NCBI GenBank assembly: GCA_030840525.1
Contig: JAVEEI010000106.1
Coordinates: 1-33,869 of the forward strand
Length of the DNA stretch: 33,869 nucleotides
Source: Frankiaceae bacterium
Lineage (GTDB): Bacteria; Actinomycetota; Actinomycetes; JAFAQI01
Direction: 5' to 3'
Each line of letters opens with the position of its first letter. Within the stretch, counting starts at the first letter, position 1. The translations under genes were made by a program, and so were the position numbers. Below are positions 1 to 7,591 of the stretch, piece after piece. The notes below the pieces were generated by a model. That model ran no database searches. It saw only the letters and a program-made list of their open reading frames with translations, and was not told the origin of the DNA.

Positions 1-1381
1 ACCCGGCCAACCAGGCCCCGCCGACGACCGCGGCCGCGACCGCGATGTCGGCCACGGCGGGCAGCGGCAGGGCCAGCAGGAGGCCGGCCATCGCCGCGCC
101 GGTCAGCACCGGCGCGAGCAGCGCGCGCGCCACCGGCACCCGCACGCCGGCCCGCGCCAGCCCGCCCATTGCGACCGCGGCGAGGACGGCGTACGAGACG
201 GTGGTCGCCAGCGCGGCGCCGGTGCCCGACAGCCGCGGGATCAGCACGAGGTTGAGCACCACGTTGACCGCTAGCGCGACCAGCGAGCTGGCCACGATCA
301 TCGTCCGGCGGCGGACGGCCTGCAGGGCGGACGTCGCCAGAGCCCCGGCGAGGTAGCACAGTGGCGCGGCCGCCAGCCAGCGCAGCGCAGCGGCCGAGAC
401 GTGGGTGTAGCCGGGCCCGAACAGCACCCGGATCACGGCGGGCGCGTCGCATACGCAGACGGCGAAGAACATCGCGTAGGCCGATCCGGCGAGGGAGAGC
501 CCGCGGCTCACCGCACGGCCGATGGTCGCCGGGTCGCCATCCGCGGCCGCCATGACCGGGAACGTCGCGCCCTGCACCGAGAACGTCACGAACAGCGTCG
601 TCTCGAACAGCCGGTAAGCGACCGCGTAGGCGCCGACCGCGCCGGCGCCCTTGAAGACGCCGAGGAGTACGGCGTCGAGCCGGAATAGCGCCATCATCAC
701 GACGACGGTCACGCCGAGGGTGGCGCACTCGCGGGTCGTCGCGATCAGCGCCGCCGGGCGGACCGTCCCCAGCCGGAGCCGAACCCCGAGCCCGCGCAGC
801 GCGCTGTGGTGGGCCGCGACGCCGACCGCCGAGCCGCCGAGGAACGCCGCGCACATCCCGAGCACCCCGCCGCCGAGGACGAGGGTGACGATGGCGGCCG
901 CTGCGGTGACCCCGCGCTGGATGACCAGCGCGCGCGAGGTCGGCACCTGATCGCGCAGCGCCGAGCCGACCGCCCGCGCGGTGTCGGTCCAGAGGTCGAA
1001 CAGCACCGCGACGCAGACCAGGACGACGGCCAGCCGGTCGCCGCTCGCCCGGGGCGACGCGGCGGCGAGGACCGCCGCCGCCGTGAACGCGGGCACCGCG
1101 ATCGCGGTTTGCGCCACCTGCGCGTTGGTGTAGGCGACATCGACCTGGTCCGGGTCGCGGGAGACCCGCTCGATCAACACAGGGTCGTAGCCCCACTCGG
1201 CGACGGCGGAGGCGAGCCCGGCCAGTGCGTAGGCGTAAAAGAAGACGCCGTACCCGGATCGGGTCAGCTCGCGGGCCGCGACGAGGGTCCACGCGAGGGT
1301 CGACGCCTTGCCGACGAGCTGCCCGATCAGCGAGACGGCGACGTTCACACCAGTCCGCCGTACCGGGCGCGGTGCGGGCAT
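1..1381 (-). CDS. Wzx/MurJ-like oligosaccharide flippase (partial, 3' end beyond left edge)
   Basis: I translated this frame by hand. It is a long, very hydrophobic protein with many membrane helices, including stretches such as LAVVLVCVAVLF and VNVVLNLVLIPRLSGTGAAL. The last is typical of polysaccharide flippases of the MOP superfamily (Polysacc_synt families), where the 'N-LIP..G-GAA-AT' pattern recurs. Such proteins flip undecaprenyl-linked glycan units across the membrane. The ATG at 1381 has GAGGGA about 5 nt upstream; a GTG at 1348 is the alternative start. About 460 codons are visible and the stop lies left of the window, so the length fits a near-complete flippase. The gene is divergent from the GT2 gene at 1423, with only 41 bp between starts. 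The substrate is not predictable. Confidence in a flippase-type transporter is high; the choice within the superfamily is inference. Confidence 0.82.
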   Translation of the reverse strand, partial: MPAPRPVRRTGVNVAVSLIGQLVGKASTLAWTLVAARELTRSGYGVFFYAYALAGLASAVAEWGYDPVLIERVSRDPDQVDVAYTNAQVAQTAIAVPAFTAAAVLAAASPRASGDRLAVVLVCVAVLFDLWTDTARAVGSALRDQVPTSRALVIQRGVTAAAAIVTLVLGGGVLGMCAAFLGGSAVGVAAHHSALRGLGVRLRLGTVRPAALIATTRECATLGVTVVVMMALFRLDAVLLGVFKGAGAVGAYAVAYRLFETTLFVTFSVQGATFPVMAAADGDPATIGRAVSRGLSLAGSAYAMFFAVCVCDAPAVIRVLFGPGYTHVSAAALRWLAAAPLCYLAGALATSALQAVRRRTMIVASSLVALAVNVVLNLVLIPRLSGTGAALATTVSYAVLAAVAMGGLARAGVRVPVARALLAPVLTGAAMAGLLLALPLPAVADIAVAAAVVGGAWLAG

Positions 1382-1408
1382 CTGGTCCCTCGAGAGTCGC
1401 TGAGCAGG

Positions 1409-1414
1409 TACTTT
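1409..1414 (+). promoter_or_regulatory. -10 box (TACTTT) for the GT2 gene, probably leaderless
   Basis: TACTTT matches TANNNT and ends 8 nt before the ATG at 1423. There is no Shine-Dalgarno sequence before that ATG. This spacing places transcription start at or next to the start codon. No clear -35 box was found, so this rests on the -10 box and its spacing alone. Confidence 0.4.
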
Positions 1415-1422
1415 GCGCCGTA

Positions 1423-2346
1423 ATGGAGACACACCGCGTGACGTTCTCGGTGATCGTCGCCACCCTAGGCCGACCGGAGCGCCTCGACCGGGCATTGCGG
1501 GCGATCGCCGCGCTCGCGCCGCCGGCCGACGAGGTGATCGTCGTCGACGGCGACCCGGAGGGCTCGGCCGCGCCGGTCGCCGCCGCGGCAGGGGTCCGGT
1601 ACGTCGGCTCGCCCCCCGGGCTCACCCGCCAGCGCAATGCCGGCCTGGCGGCGGCCCGCTCGGATGTCGTCGTCTTCCTCGACGACGACGCGGCTCTGGA
1701 GCCGGGCGCGCTCGGCGTCCTCGCCTCGATTTACGCGGACCGTGGCGTCGTCGGCGCGACCGGCCGGGTGCAGGAGCCGGCCAGCCACCGGATCGGCGGG
1801 CAGCGCTCGGCGGTCCGTCGGCTGCTGCGCGGTCGGCGGCGCGAGGGCACGTTCATGGCCTGCGGCTACCCGCGCCGGATCGTCGACGGCGCCGGCGCGA
1901 TGGACGTCGAGCAGATGCCGGGCTGCTTCATGTCGGCCCGCCGGGAGACCGCGCTGGCGACGAAGTTCGACGAGCGACTGCCCGGCTACGCCCTCGCGGA
2001 GGACGAGGACTTCTCCTACCGGCTGTCGCGGGTGGGCCGGGTCCGTTACGACCCTCGTGCCGTGGTGCACCACGACAACTCCGGCTTCGCCGGCCGCGAC
2101 CGGCGCGCGTTCGGCCGGACCGTCGTCATCCATCGCTGGTACCTGTTGCACAAGAACTTCGCGCCGACGCCGTTCGCGCGGTTGCAGTTCGGCGCGCTGC
2201 TCGTCGTGCTGGTGATCCACCGGCTGCTGAACCGCGACCTCGCCGGCGTACGCGGTCTCGCCATGGGCGTCGGCGCGATCACCCGGGGCGCCAAGCCCGA
2301 CACCGGGGTCTACCGCCGGCGCCGCTCGGACTCGGCGGGGCCGTGA
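1423..2346 (+). CDS. GT2 family glycosyltransferase
   Basis: A 307-residue cytosolic GT-A fold enzyme predicted to move a sugar from a nucleotide-sugar donor to a lipid-linked glycan. The N-terminus has the GT2 beta-alpha nucleotide-binding start (FSVIVATLGRPERL), then EVIVVDGD near residues 37-44, and a DDD metal-binding motif at 87-89. Further on there is GCFMSARRE and the AEDEDFSYRL motif, which supplies the usual catalytic-base ED pair. The C-terminal third (HRWYLLHKNF, then a hydrophobic segment) resembles rhamnosyl/galactosyl transferases of cell-surface clusters. I chose ATG 1423 because of the -10 box just upstream; GTG 1438 is an alternative. It is translationally coupled to the next gene by a GTGA overlap. 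Donor and acceptor are unknown. Confidence 0.85.
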   Translation: METHRVTFSVIVATLGRPERLDRALRAIAALAPPADEVIVVDGDPEGSAAPVAAAAGVRYVGSPPGLTRQRNAGLAAARSDVVVFLDDDAALEPGALGVLASIYADRGVVGATGRVQEPASHRIGGQRSAVRRLLRGRRREGTFMACGYPRRIVDGAGAMDVEQMPGCFMSARRETALATKFDERLPGYALAEDEDFSYRLSRVGRVRYDPRAVVHHDNSGFAGRDRRAFGRTVVIHRWYLLHKNFAPTPFARLQFGALLVVLVIHRLLNRDLAGVRGLAMGVGAITRGAKPDTGVYRRRRSDSAGP

Positions 2347-3452
2347 CGGCGCCGCTCCGGGTGCTTGCGGTCAGCTCGCACGGCCAGCTCGGCGGCTCCG
2401 AGCTCTACCTCGCCCGGCTGTTCACGGCTCTCGGCGATCGAGTCGCGCCGCACGTCGTGGTCTTGCAGGACGGGCCGTTCGCCGGTCACCTGCGTGAGCT
2501 CGGCGTGACGACGTCGGTAATCCCGACGGGGCGCCGGGCGGGGTTGGCGACCGGGGCGGCCCGGCTGCGACGCGTCGTCCGCGCCGAACGGCCGGCGCTG
2601 GTGCACGCGAACGGGATCAAGGCGGCCGCGGTCGGCGCGCTCGCGCTGGCCGGCCGCCCGGAGCCGATGGTCTGGGTCAAGCACGACCACAGCTGGGACG
2701 GTGCGCCGGCCCGAGTGCTCGCCCGGCGGGCCGCACGCGTCGTCGCGGTCAGCCGGTCGGTGGCGGCCGCGCTCGACGGCGTCCCCGACGTGACGATCGT
2801 CCGGACCGGTGTCGATCCCGGGCCGGTAGACCGGACGTCGTTACGCGCGGAAATCGGCGCAGATCCTGAGGATCCGGTGCTGATCGCCGTCGGCCGGCTA
2901 GATCCCGCGAAGGGCTTCGTCGCGGCGATCGACGTCCTCGCTACGGTCCGGCGGACGCACCCGCGCGCCCGGCTGGCGATCGTCGGCGGGCCGGACGCGA
3001 GCCACCCCGGCGTCGCCGACGAGTTGGTACGGCGGGCCACCGCGGCCGGCGTCGCCGATGCGGTGCACCTGCTCGGTTCGCGGCCCGACGCGGTCAGCCT
3101 CGTCGCCGGGTCGGACGTGCTGCTCGTGGTCAGCCGGGCGATCGACCGGCGCGGCACCGGCCGGGAGGGCTTCGGGCTGGTCGCGGCCGAGGCGGTGGTC
3201 GTCGGCACGCCGGTCGTCGGCTTCGCCGACGGCGCCACGCCGGAAGTGGTCGGCGGCGCCGGGCTGCTGGTGCCGCCGGGTGACGTCGGCGCGCTGGCCG
3301 ACCGGGTGAGCACAGTGCTCGACGACGCGGATGTCCGCGCCCGACTGGCCGCCGCAGCGAGGGAGCGGGCGCCGCTGTTCGACGTCGCGCGCTGGGCCGA
3401 CGAGATGGCCGCCGTCTACGCCGACGTGCTCGCCGCCAACGGCACCCGGTAG
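2343..3452 (+). CDS. GT4 family glycosyltransferase
   Basis: A 369-residue GT-B fold retaining glycosyltransferase. The N-terminal Rossmann half starts with LRVLAVSSHGQLGGSELYL (the GGSE/GGAE loop of GT4 enzymes). The C-terminal half has VLIAVGRLDPAKGF (the 'GR-L...KG' donor-binding strand), RLAIVGGPD, and an EGFGLVAAEAVVVGTPVVG segment. That last segment is the E-x7-E motif contacting the nucleotide sugar. GTG 2343 overlaps the stop of the preceding GT2 gene, so the two are translationally coupled and likely add consecutive sugars to the same unit. The 3' end overlaps the convergent 2H phosphoesterase gene by 37 bp. The sugar transferred is not readable from the sequence. Confidence 0.87.
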   Translation: MTAPLRVLAVSSHGQLGGSELYLARLFTALGDRVAPHVVVLQDGPFAGHLRELGVTTSVIPTGRRAGLATGAARLRRVVRAERPALVHANGIKAAAVGALALAGRPEPMVWVKHDHSWDGAPARVLARRAARVVAVSRSVAAALDGVPDVTIVRTGVDPGPVDRTSLRAEIGADPEDPVLIAVGRLDPAKGFVAAIDVLATVRRTHPRARLAIVGGPDASHPGVADELVRRATAAGVADAVHLLGSRPDAVSLVAGSDVLLVVSRAIDRRGTGREGFGLVAAEAVVVGTPVVGFADGATPEVVGGAGLLVPPGDVGALADRVSTVLDDADVRARLAAAARERAPLFDVARWADEMAAVYADVLAANGTR

Positions 3453-3913
3453 ATCTCGCGCCAGCCGCCGTCGGCCGGTGAGAGGACGAGGATTTCCCTT
3501 GCGTGGCAACGAATCGGCAGCATTGCTTCGAGTTGGGCCGGGTCGCCGTTCGGCACGGTGAGGTGCGGGATCACCTCCGCGTAGGCGCCGCCGTACGCCT
3601 GGTGCCGCGGCCAGGTCCCGGTGATCGCCTCGACGAGGTCGACGAACGGCGGAGCCGGCTCGGGCGCGAGGTAGACGACGCCCGGGAACGTGCCGACCCG
3701 CGCGAGGGTGAAGGTGAACGGCGGGTGCGTGGCCGCGATCGCGTCGAGGCCGAGCCGGTGCCCGGCCCGTAACCGGCGGGCGAACGGCCAGAGCAAGGTG
3801 ACGTGCGGCGGCATCCCTGGCTCGCCCGCGCCGACCACCGATGCCGCCTCGGGCACCGGGATCACGACCGCGGTGGCCGGCGGCCGGAGCCGCTGCCTGA
3901 GTCGCAGTCTCAT
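3416..3913 (-). CDS. 2H phosphoesterase / 2'-5' RNA ligase-like protein
   Basis: A 165-residue protein carrying the two H-x-T/S motifs that define the 2H phosphoesterase superfamily: HVTLLWPF near residues 38-45 and HLTV near 116-119. Family members (LigT, ThpR, YjcG types) cleave or form 2'-5' or 2',3'-cyclic phosphodiesters in RNA or small nucleotides. The length is normal for the superfamily. The ATG at 3913 overlaps the stop of the nucleotidyltransferase gene (ATGA), so it is the last gene of a coupled three-gene minus-strand unit. The substrate is unknown. A role in the surrounding glycan locus is possible but not shown; the gene may simply be a passenger. Confidence 0.78.
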   Translation of the reverse strand: MRLRLRQRLRPPATAVVIPVPEAASVVGAGEPGMPPHVTLLWPFARRLRAGHRLGLDAIAATHPPFTFTLARVGTFPGVVYLAPEPAPPFVDLVEAITGTWPRHQAYGGAYAEVIPHLTVPNGDPAQLEAMLPIRCHAREILVLSPADGGWREIYRVPLAASTSA

Positions 3914-4485
3914 GGCGTGGGCAGGTCGGCGAGCGCGGACAGGTCGTCGCGATCCGTGCGCCGGTGGCGGTAGCCCGCCCGCAGCTCGCGCTGGATCTCG
4001 GCCGAGATGCAGGCCACCGGGCGGCCGTCGACCTTGCCGGTCACCGCGCCGCCGTCGAACGGTGGCGCGGACAGGTTGGCCGGCAGCACGTCGACCGTCG
4101 CGCCACCGTCGTCGGCGTACACCCAGACGGTGGGCATCGGCGGGATCGACGTCTCCTCGCCGACGGGATGCAGGCCGACCGTCGCGAGCGCGACGTCGAT
4201 CCGCACGAGCAGGTCGGGTGCCGAGTCGTCGACGACGATGTCGAGGTCGACGTGCGGACGGGTCTGCCGGCCGAGCAGCGCATCGACCCCCCAGCCGCCG
4301 ATCAGCCGGTAGGGCAGGTCCGCCGCTTCGAGCGCGTCGACGACCGCGCGAGCGGTCGTGGCGTCGACCTGGCGGCCGGCCCGCAACCGGATCCGTCGGG
4401 CCAAATCGGTGGCCAGCAGCCGGCGGGCCGGTGTTGCGGCCACCAGACGCCCGACGGCGCGCAGCAACCGGACCCGCGCGCTCAT
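3910..4485 (-). CDS. ANT(2'')-like nucleotidyltransferase domain protein
   Basis: A 191-residue protein with the pol-beta nucleotidyltransferase signature. It has a GGWGVDALLGR loop near residues 63-73 and H-x-D-L-D-I-V-V-D near 78-86, which supplies metal-binding aspartates. The arrangement GGW-x-x-D-x-L-G-R-x-T-R-x-H-x-D-x-D is the one in aminoglycoside 2''-adenylyltransferases, and a later GRPVACIS segment also resembles that family. Such enzymes transfer a nucleotide to a hydroxyl group of a small molecule. I chose ATG 4485 because it overlaps the upstream GT2 stop (ATGA); the frame stays open far upstream only because of high GC. Whether this confers antibiotic resistance or acts on a sugar or nucleotide substrate cannot be told from sequence. 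Confidence 0.75.
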   Translation of the reverse strand: MSARVRLLRAVGRLVAATPARRLLATDLARRIRLRAGRQVDATTARAVVDALEAADLPYRLIGGWGVDALLGRQTRPHVDLDIVVDDSAPDLLVRIDVALATVGLHPVGEETSIPPMPTVWVYADDGGATVDVLPANLSAPPFDGGAVTGKVDGRPVACISAEIQRELRAGYRHRRTDRDDLSALADLPTP

Positions 4486-5468
4486 CGCCGTACCAGCTTG
4501 GTCTTCAGGCCGATCTGGATCAGCAGCAGCCGCAGGTGCAACCGGCCGCGGTTGAGCTCGGCTCGCCGCAGCACGTCGCGGGGCAGCGGCGCCCGCATCC
4601 CGCGGACGGCAGCCCGCTCGGTCCACGCTTCGCGGATGCCGGCCAGCCAGTCCGGCAGCACGCCGTGCCAGGCGCACTCGACGAAGTCGAACAGCAGGTA
4701 CGCCGGGATGCGACGCGCCGCCAGGCCGGTAGGGAAGCGCAGCGCGAAGTACCAGATCTGGTTGCGCACCCGCAGCCGGCGCATCCGGCCGCCGCCGGTG
4801 CGCGCGGTGATCACCTTCATGTGGTCGAACACCGCGGCGGGTTGGTAGCGCACGTCCCAACCGGCCGCGAGCAGCCGGGTGGCGAGGTCCACCTCGCTGG
4901 TGCCGAAGAAGTACGGCTCGAAGAACCCGCCGACCTCGAGGTACGCGCTGCGCCGGGCAAGGCAGCCGCCCTCTGGGAAGAAGAACGTCGGCCAGCCGTC
5001 GGCCGGCGCCGGGCCGGGCGGCCGGCCGCACCGTAGCCACCAGTCGAACGTGCCGGGCTGGTCCAGCTTGACCACGTCGAAGTCGGGGTCGACGTCGCGG
5101 ACGAGCCCGCCGACGACGCCGAGCCGCGGGTTGCGCTCGAACATCTCGACCAGCGTCTCGATAGCGCCGGGCAGCGGGTAGGAGTCGTCGTCGAGCATGA
5201 GCAGGTAGTCGCCGGTCGCGGCGTCCGCGCCGCGGTTGCGCCCGGCGATCGCGACGTTGCCGCCGGGGTCGACCAGCCGGACGTTGCCGCCGCGGGTCCG
5301 GACCATGTCGGCGGTCCCGTCGCTCGAGCCGCTGTCGACCACGATCACCTCGTGCAGCGGCAGCGCGGCCAGCCGGTCGAGCACGATGCCGACGGCGTCG
5401 CGCCGGTTGTGCGCCAGAATCACCGCCGACACCCGCGGCCGAGACCTATCCTCGGCGCGAGTGGTCAC
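4482..5468 (-). CDS. GT2 family glycosyltransferase (rhamnosyltransferase-like)
   Basis: A 328-residue GT-A enzyme. It begins with VSAVILAHNRRDAV, followed by HEVIVVDSGSSDGTA (the classic VDNxSxDGT nucleotide-binding segment), NRGADAATGDYLLMLDDDS (metal-binding DDD) and GGFFEPYFFGTSEVDLATRLLAAGW. In related enzymes the last segment carries the catalytic base, usually as an ED pair; here the residues are SEVD. The tail is basic and hydrophobic, suggesting membrane association. Transcription probably starts at the GTG itself (see the promoter entry). It heads a coupled operon with the nucleotidyltransferase and the 2H phosphoesterase. It is divergent from the deacetylase gene at 5499, with 30 bp between starts. 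Donor and acceptor are unknown. Confidence 0.86.
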   Translation of the reverse strand: MTTRAEDRSRPRVSAVILAHNRRDAVGIVLDRLAALPLHEVIVVDSGSSDGTADMVRTRGGNVRLVDPGGNVAIAGRNRGADAATGDYLLMLDDDSYPLPGAIETLVEMFERNPRLGVVGGLVRDVDPDFDVVKLDQPGTFDWWLRCGRPPGPAPADGWPTFFFPEGGCLARRSAYLEVGGFFEPYFFGTSEVDLATRLLAAGWDVRYQPAAVFDHMKVITARTGGGRMRRLRVRNQIWYFALRFPTGLAARRIPAYLLFDFVECAWHGVLPDWLAGIREAWTERAAVRGMRAPLPRDVLRRAELNRGRLHLRLLLIQIGLKTKLVRR

Positions 5469-5474
5469 GCCGGG

Positions 5475-5480
5475 ATACTA
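5475..5480 (-). promoter_or_regulatory. -10 box (TAGTAT) for the minus-strand GT2 operon, probably leaderless
   Basis: Read on the minus strand, TAGTAT is followed by CCCGGC and then the GTG start at 5468. Transcription would start on or next to the start codon. A weak -35 candidate CCGACA lies 19 nt upstream. The element sits beside the Shine-Dalgarno of the divergent deacetylase gene, so the two units share a very small control region. Confidence 0.5.
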
Positions 5481-5498
5481 AGAGTTCGGAGACACCCG

Positions 5499-6209
5499 TT
5501 GTCGGTATTGCGGGCGGTCGCGCTGGCCTACCACGGCGTCGACGACGTTGGCGGGACGGTCCCCGTCGCCGACGACCCCCACCGGCTGCTGACTTCGCCC
5601 GAGCACCTGCGCGGGCACGTCCGGCTGCTGCGCCGGCTCGGCTACCGGTTCGTGCCGGCGGAGGCGGTGCTCGGCGGTGAGCGGCCGGCCGAGCGGGTCG
5701 CCGTACTCAGCTTCGACGACGGGTTCGCCAACTGGGTCACGCACGCGCTCCCGGTGCTGGAGCAGGAGCGGGCGGTCGCATCGTTCTATGTCTGCCCGGG
5801 CTGGTGGGAGGACCAGCACCCGCTCGTGGCCGGCCCCGCCGGGCGGGTGATGGCCGCCGCCGACGTACGGCGGCTGCTCGACGCGGGCATGGGCCTCGGC
5901 TCGCACGCCTGGGACCACCCCGACCTGCGCGGCCTCGACGACGCCGAGTTGGCCCGACAGCTGACCGACTCGCGGGCGGCCGTCGCCGAGGTCACCGGCG
6001 CACCGTGCCGGACCGTCGCCTACCCGTACGGTCTGTCCGACCCGCGGGTGCAGGCGGCGGCTGCCGCGGCCGGCTACGAGTTGGGTTGGGGGTGGCAGCC
6101 CGGGCCGTGGGCGGTGTTCGACGCGCCGCGGCTGCCCGCGCCGCCCCGGCACGGCGCCCGCCGGCTCGCCCTGAAACTGCTCGGCGTCCGGCGGTTCTGG
6201 GCGCCATGA
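5499..6209 (+). CDS. Polysaccharide deacetylase (NodB homology, CE4)
   Basis: A 236-residue enzyme of carbohydrate esterase family 4, which removes N- or O-acetyl groups from glycans using a metal. Motifs are in the expected order: AYHGV at the N-terminus, SFDDGF at residues 71-76 (catalytic base D73 and metal ligand D74), SHAWDH at 135-140 (metal ligands H136 and H140), and AYPYG at 174-178. I chose TTG 5499 because GGAG lies 7 nt upstream and the protein then begins right at the domain. No signal peptide is evident, so it may act on the cytosolic or lipid-linked glycan unit. The stop overlaps the next gene by ATGA. Confidence 0.83.
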   Translation: MSVLRAVALAYHGVDDVGGTVPVADDPHRLLTSPEHLRGHVRLLRRLGYRFVPAEAVLGGERPAERVAVLSFDDGFANWVTHALPVLEQERAVASFYVCPGWWEDQHPLVAGPAGRVMAAADVRRLLDAGMGLGSHAWDHPDLRGLDDAELARQLTDSRAAVAEVTGAPCRTVAYPYGLSDPRVQAAAAAAGYELGWGWQPGPWAVFDAPRLPAPPRHGARRLALKLLGVRRFWAP

Positions 6210-7591
6210 GAGTCGCCGTCATCCCCCGCGGAGTGCTGACGGCGGTCGGCGCGGCCGGCATCGCCGTCGCCGGCCTGCTCGTCGGCGTCGTCGTCGCGAT
6301 GGTCGGGGTCAAGTTCGGCGTGGCCGCGATGGTCGCGCTGCCGGTCGCGGCGCTGCTGATCGGCGTGACGCTGTCGAAGCCGACCGTCGGTGTCGGCCTG
6401 GTACTGGCGGCGATACCGGTCGGGCTGAAGACACTGCCGGTGGGCTTCGTGGTCGTGCAGGGCGTCGCGATGTGCGCGATCGGCGCGATGATCCTGGTCC
6501 GCCTCGCTCGCGGCTACACCCCGCTGCCGTGGTCGGCGCCGCTGGCCTGGGGCGTGGCCGTGTTCGGGCTGTGCCTGGCCGCCACCCCGCACGCGGTCGA
6601 CACGACCCTCGCCACCAAGCAGGACATCGACATCGCGCTCGGCCTGCTGCTGGTGCTGACGGCGTACACGGGGGCGCAGTCGCTGGCCGCCGTACGCCGG
6701 TTGGCGCACGTGCTGCTCGCCGTCGGCCTGGTTGTCGCCCTACTCAGCCTGGGGCACGCGTCGGCGCTGCACGCGGTCGCGGGCGCGGAGCGGGTCGACA
6801 ACCGGCTGCGCGGAACGTTCACCGAGCCCAACCAGTTCGGCGGCTTCAGCGCGATCGTCCTGATCGTCGCGATCGGTCTCGCCCTCGGCGCGCGGTCCCG
6901 CCGCGAGCGCTGGTGGGCGATCGCGGTCGCCGGGATCGACGGCATCGCGATGCTGCTGGCGCTGTCCCGCGGTGCCTGGATCGGCGTGCTGCTCGCCGGC
7001 GTCGTGCTGCTGGTGCTGGTGCCGCGGGCCCGGCGGGCGCTGGCCCTGACGATGGTCGCCGTGGCGGCGCTGGTGCCGCTGTTCGGGCTGTTCACGCCGG
7101 ACCTGCCGCAGGTGACCGTGGTCCGGGAGCGGGTGTCGACGCTGCACCTGCCGGCCAGCACGCCGTACGACAGCCGGCCGGCCATCTGGCGGGAGGCGGT
7201 GCGCGAGATCGGCACGTCGCCGCTGCTCGGGAAGGGGCCCGGACAGTTCCCGATCGTGTCCCGGCAGGCGGCGTCGTCCGCCGCGACTGTCTACGCCGAC
7301 CACGCGCACGACGTGCTGTTGACCACCGCGGCCGAGGTCGGCATCCCGGCCGCGCTCGCTTTGGTCGGTTTCACCCTGACGATGCTGGTCGTCCTGGTCC
7401 GGGCGGTCCGGCGGCTGGCCGGTACCCCGGAGGCCGCGATGGTCGCCGGCATCGGGGCCGCGCTCGCGGTCGTGGTCGGCCAGGGCATCGTCGACTTCAC
7501 CCTGCGCAACGCCGACATCTTCCTGCTTCTCTCGGTGCTCGTCGGCATGACCCTGGCGGCCGGCCGCGAAGCGGACGCGCGCGAGACGTGA
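6206..7591 (+). CDS. O-antigen ligase/polymerase-like membrane protein (Wzy_C)
   Basis: A 461-residue polytopic membrane protein with roughly ten or more hydrophobic helices. Signature segments of the O-antigen ligase/Wzy superfamily are present: LRGTFTEPNQFGGF (the 'G-f.-npN..g' loop), LALSRGAWIG, and HAHDVLLTTAAEVGI in the large outer loop. The H-x-x-x-L-x-x-x-x-E-x-G pattern of that loop is the conserved catalytic region. It joins or polymerises lipid-linked glycan units on the outer face of the membrane. It starts with ATG overlapping the deacetylase stop and ends with GTGA into the next GT4 gene, so it lies in the middle of a coupled run. Ligase versus polymerase cannot be decided by sequence; polymerase is the likelier role in a Gram-positive. 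Confidence 0.83.
   Translation: MRVAVIPRGVLTAVGAAGIAVAGLLVGVVVAMVGVKFGVAAMVALPVAALLIGVTLSKPTVGVGLVLAAIPVGLKTLPVGFVVVQGVAMCAIGAMILVRLARGYTPLPWSAPLAWGVAVFGLCLAATPHAVDTTLATKQDIDIALGLLLVLTAYTGAQSLAAVRRLAHVLLAVGLVVALLSLGHASALHAVAGAERVDNRLRGTFTEPNQFGGFSAIVLIVAIGLALGARSRRERWWAIAVAGIDGIAMLLALSRGAWIGVLLAGVVLLVLVPRARRALALTMVAVAALVPLFGLFTPDLPQVTVVRERVSTLHLPASTPYDSRPAIWREAVREIGTSPLLGKGPGQFPIVSRQAASSAATVYADHAHDVLLTTAAEVGIPAALALVGFTLTMLVVLVRAVRRLAGTPEAAMVAGIGAALAVVVGQGIVDFTLRNADIFLLLSVLVGMTLAAGREADARET

Noticed and set aside
745..1140. Arg/Ser-rich minus-strand frame of 131 codons
   Set aside because: It lies in a different frame from the hydrophobic flippase protein covering the same bases and has no motif.
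1413..2342. In-frame upstream extension of the GT4 gene at 2343
   Set aside because: The translation there is Arg/Gly/Pro-rich and overlaps the well-supported GT2 gene; the GT4 domain starts at the GTG at 2343.
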